From NCBI GenBank assembly GCA_964017155.1, contig OZ024861.1, forward strand, positions 17,702,953 to 17,766,952: a DNA stretch of 64,000 nt, read 5' to 3'. Below are positions 34,476-64,000 of the stretch, one piece after another. The notes below the pieces were generated by a model. It worked only from the letters and a program-made list of their open reading frames with translations, was not told the DNA's origin and ran no database searches. The translations under genes were made by a program, and so were the position numbers. Numbering within the stretch: the first letter of the stretch is position 1; each line of letters begins with the position of its first letter. The stretch is from Oasisia sp. SBJ-2009. Lineage: Eukaryota; Annelida; Polychaeta; Sabellida; Siboglinidae.

Positions 34476-35800
34476 TGCTGAGACATCGTTTCCGCTCCAG
34501 AATTACTTCGCATTCAATTCTATCTTTGTTTCATCGTGCAACACCGATACACCGATTAAGATAGCGAGTGTAATGACGTAAGAACTGACGTCGTTGTCAA
34601 AGAGCATAACTGAGTCATACTCCTGGTTGTGACGGAACAGGTTTACTATTGACAACACATGGACAGTTTAGAGAACATATGACTACGTCAAAGAACTCAA
34701 ATATCGGTCTACAGTCGACGATGCACACGGCTGAAACCACATGCTACGCATGTTCACAGCAGGCAGCCTAGTTGCTTGCAATCTCGGCAGGTCCTTTATT
34801 TATTCGTATCTCGTATGTTACGTACTTTCACACCAGGCGGCCTTGTGGCTACAACCGTAGCTCCTATCTTTGTCCGAGTCATACGTATTACATATTATTA
34901 CAGAACCACGTAATGTCATTTTGCTGCCCGATGTCCGTTAATGTATTTATTTTGCAACGTCTTCGGTTTATTTCGCCTACACATGCTGCGAGAGCGCCGG
35001 GCTGAAGCAGCGAACTCACCACAAGTTCCTGTCTGCGGCCAGTCTGGAGACCGCAGCGACCTGCAGCTTATTCTTCCTGCTGTGCCTGGCTGTGTTGTTT
35101 TCGTCCAACTAGAGGTATAACATTCTACAATATTCTTCCGCTTAAGATAACGTGTGCGTGCGTACGCGAGTGGGTGAGTCGTACACGATAATACCATATC
35201 CTAGGGTAATGCAAGCCAAACACCTATGAGCTTCTATGTTCGTTCTTTCCTTTCTAGACTGTCCGATGAAATGACATCAACAGACATTCAAATGGAGAAA
35301 ATATGTACCGTTTATTGAAGTACAGTGTACAAATATTTATAAATCTGTATATAGCGGAATAGACTTATCTGAAGAAGCATGTTTAATAAACAATAGTAGT
35401 AGTAATAGTAGTAGTAATATTCGCAGTTACGTAAGACATCGACACAAGAAGCACTAAATATACATCTCCGTGCCTCCAGCCACACTCACAGCATTCTTGG
35501 TCGTTTATGATTAATACTCAGTTAGTGTCTATGGCTAGCGGGCGCTTCTCTTGCCTTCCACACGACTGCATACAACCAAAGGCGCAACACTCAACAGTGT
35601 AAGGGATCACACGTCACTTTGTACAACCGAGTCGTTGAACACGTACACAAGAAACCTGTTCTACACACGAGTTCAAAAAAGAAGAGCGATAATATGGCAG
35701 TGGTGCACGGTCCACCGTTCACGTCGTCGGTGAAACTTGTGTATCGGGTCATCTCATACGTCCTTCGTGGATGGTAGAGAGATCTAGTCCGTGTTGTGGT
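34474..35800. other. No recognisable gene
   Basis: No coding signature is seen. TTTATT at 35306 (AATAAA on the minus strand) could be a distal polyadenylation signal for the RSK gene, but nothing else supports it. A short TAG-repeat tract lies near 35393-35420. Confidence 0.35.
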
Positions 35801-35814
35801 CGTCTACTGGCCGT

Positions 35815-35945
35815 GACTTGCAAGAGATCCTGACGAATCCTCACGAGAGATCCTGCGGGTCTTGCAAGAGATCCTGAGGAATCCTCACGAGAGATCCTGC
35901 GGGTCTTGCAAGAGATCCTGAGGAATCCTTGTCAGAGATGTTGAG
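35815..35945. repeat. Short tandem repeat, about 3 copies of 42-45 nt
   Basis: GAGATCCTGCGGGTCTTGCA and GAGATCCTGAGGAATCC alternate three times. Confidence 0.85.
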
Positions 35946-36476
35946 GAGCTTTGCGATACACCCTGTGGGTCATGTGAGAGCAACCCTGTCGCCCACGGTG
36001 CGAGACCACATTCGAGGGCAGCAGCTACCCTAAGGTACATGGTAGTATTTGGAGTAAACGTATGTTGCAATACCTGATCTTTTGGAAGCAAAAGAGAAGA
36101 AATGAAGTACACGATCTAACCTCGGCGTACTCGTATTTATGACACTAAAGTTAAGTTCTAGCCTAGCCCCAGAATACAGCCCGTGACCAATGAATAGACA
36201 GATTGCTGGGTGTGATTTTTAATAAGGACCACGTTGTTCCCTCGTGCATACAGCGAATGTAGACCTCCACAAGTAAACGGAGGTTGCGCGGTATTTTGCC
36301 TATTGGTGAAACGACCGAGAACTGCGGCGCGGTTCCACGTCTTCTGGTCCAACGAACCACCAGACGATACTACGAAGGCTGGACCGGTTCCAGCCGTTTG
36401 CAAGCACCGTACATTGTACGGCGACCACGTGGAATCAGATGCCGGGATAAACGAGACCCCGGATGCCACATAAACC

Positions 36477-36482
36477 TTTATT
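36477..36482 (-). terminator. Candidate polyadenylation signal of the RSK gene
   Basis: AATAAA on the minus strand lies about 715 nt beyond the RSK stop codon, and a GT-rich stretch (TTTATGTGGCATCCGGGGT) follows. A more distal site near 35306 is an alternative. Confidence 0.4.
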
Positions 36483-37141
36483 GCGGCGCTAAAGCACGAC
36501 TACAGTTTAGCTGCAGTCAGACGTGTTGCGTCGTGCGCGGACTAATAAAGCAATGAAGGGGCTGGGTGGGACGCGGGGAGGCGCGGGCTAGTGGCACATC
36601 ACCACCCACTTCCTTCGGCAACAGGACGTCGGGCTCCTTCCCTTCCGTCGCCTCGCCACTGCACGACCCGGCCGGAGGAGGCCGTAAACTCCGCCGACAA
36701 TCCACACCGTCTCGCTCTGTCGACGTCGCCGCAACGACGAACGGCACAATTAGTACATAAACGTAACAGAAACGGTAACAAAACCAACAGCACCTTCCTT
36801 AGTAATCAATCAATTAACATGGCGTCGCACGCATTATGGCGACCGAGTGAAGTGAAATGAGTGTAGTAATGTTTGCACGGCGTCACCCCCCACACAACTC
36901 AGCACGCGATTCTACCTGATATAAATCTGTCTTCGTACATTTATACAAATGGCAAAGTAGCGGTGAACGGCAATGGATGATTAACTAATTCATGGCAAAA
37001 AGTATTGGTATACGGCCGACAGCCGGCGTCGACGTGTGTCGACGTAGCAGCTGTCCATTGCCTGACGGACGACTCGGCTCGTCTCAGTCGAGTCGAGTCG
37101 ACCGTCTCTGTCTATATACACAATGTACACAGCCGTGGCTC

Positions 37142-37142
<1 letters not shown>

Positions 37143-37180
<38 letters not shown>
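37143..37180 (-). repeat. (CTG)n tract in the RSK 3' UTR
   Basis: On the coding strand the tract is about twelve and a half CTG units, starting 14 nt after the stop codon. The plus strand reads CAG. It is uninterrupted. Confidence 0.95.
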
Positions 37181-37194
37181 CGCACGGCGAGACA

Positions 37195-64000
<26,806 letters not shown>

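Overview
ORGANISM. This is nuclear DNA of a bilaterian animal. Genes are sparse, introns carry GT-AG borders, and there are tRNA-derived SINEs, decayed LINEs and a very high load of micro- and minisatellites. The prohormone-type gene and the style of the SINEs suggest a lophotrochozoan, perhaps a mollusc, but that placement is inference. There is no bacterial or viral gene content. LAYOUT. (1) 1-2100: a complete two-coding-exon ROMO1 gene on the plus strand. (2) 2.1-6.3 kb: an inverted-repeat element, two minisatellites, the 3' end of a LINE, and two diverged copies of an unclassified interspersed repeat. (3) 6.27-30.9 kb: a minus-strand gene rebuilt here from three exons whose phases agree. 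It encodes a secreted 172-residue precursor with an LDLa-like six-cysteine module, resembling the prohormone-4/IDLSRF-type neuropeptide precursors. Its 22.5 kb first intron holds SINEs, a CR1/L2-like LINE, a 17-nt satellite of about 64 copies, a 16-nt satellite and several dinucleotide tracts. (4) 31-36.4 kb: no recognisable gene; one strong hairpin and small repeats. (5) 36.5-64.0 kb: fifteen 3' exons of a p90 ribosomal S6 kinase (RSK/RPS6KA) on the minus strand, giving 608 residues from inside the N-terminal kinase domain to the stop. The first exons lie beyond the right edge. HOW THE GENES RELATE. The three genes look functionally independent: a mitochondrial inner-membrane protein, a secreted peptide precursor, and an ERK-activated cytoplasmic/nuclear kinase. 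No operon logic applies. MOST NOTABLE OBSERVATION. The RSK introns are packed with tandem arrays that begin at, or within a few tens of bases of, exon borders. In at least three cases (exons 6, 10 and 13 of the numbering used here) the repeat unit contains the splice site itself plus adjoining exon bases, so the gene carries arrays of duplicate donor or acceptor sites. The exon 10 array (45-nt unit, ten in-frame copies of the exon end with its GT donor) is the clearest. The RSK 3' UTR also carries a (CUG)n tract starting 14 nt after the stop codon. Long open frames across the arrays are by-products of array periods or composition, not genes.
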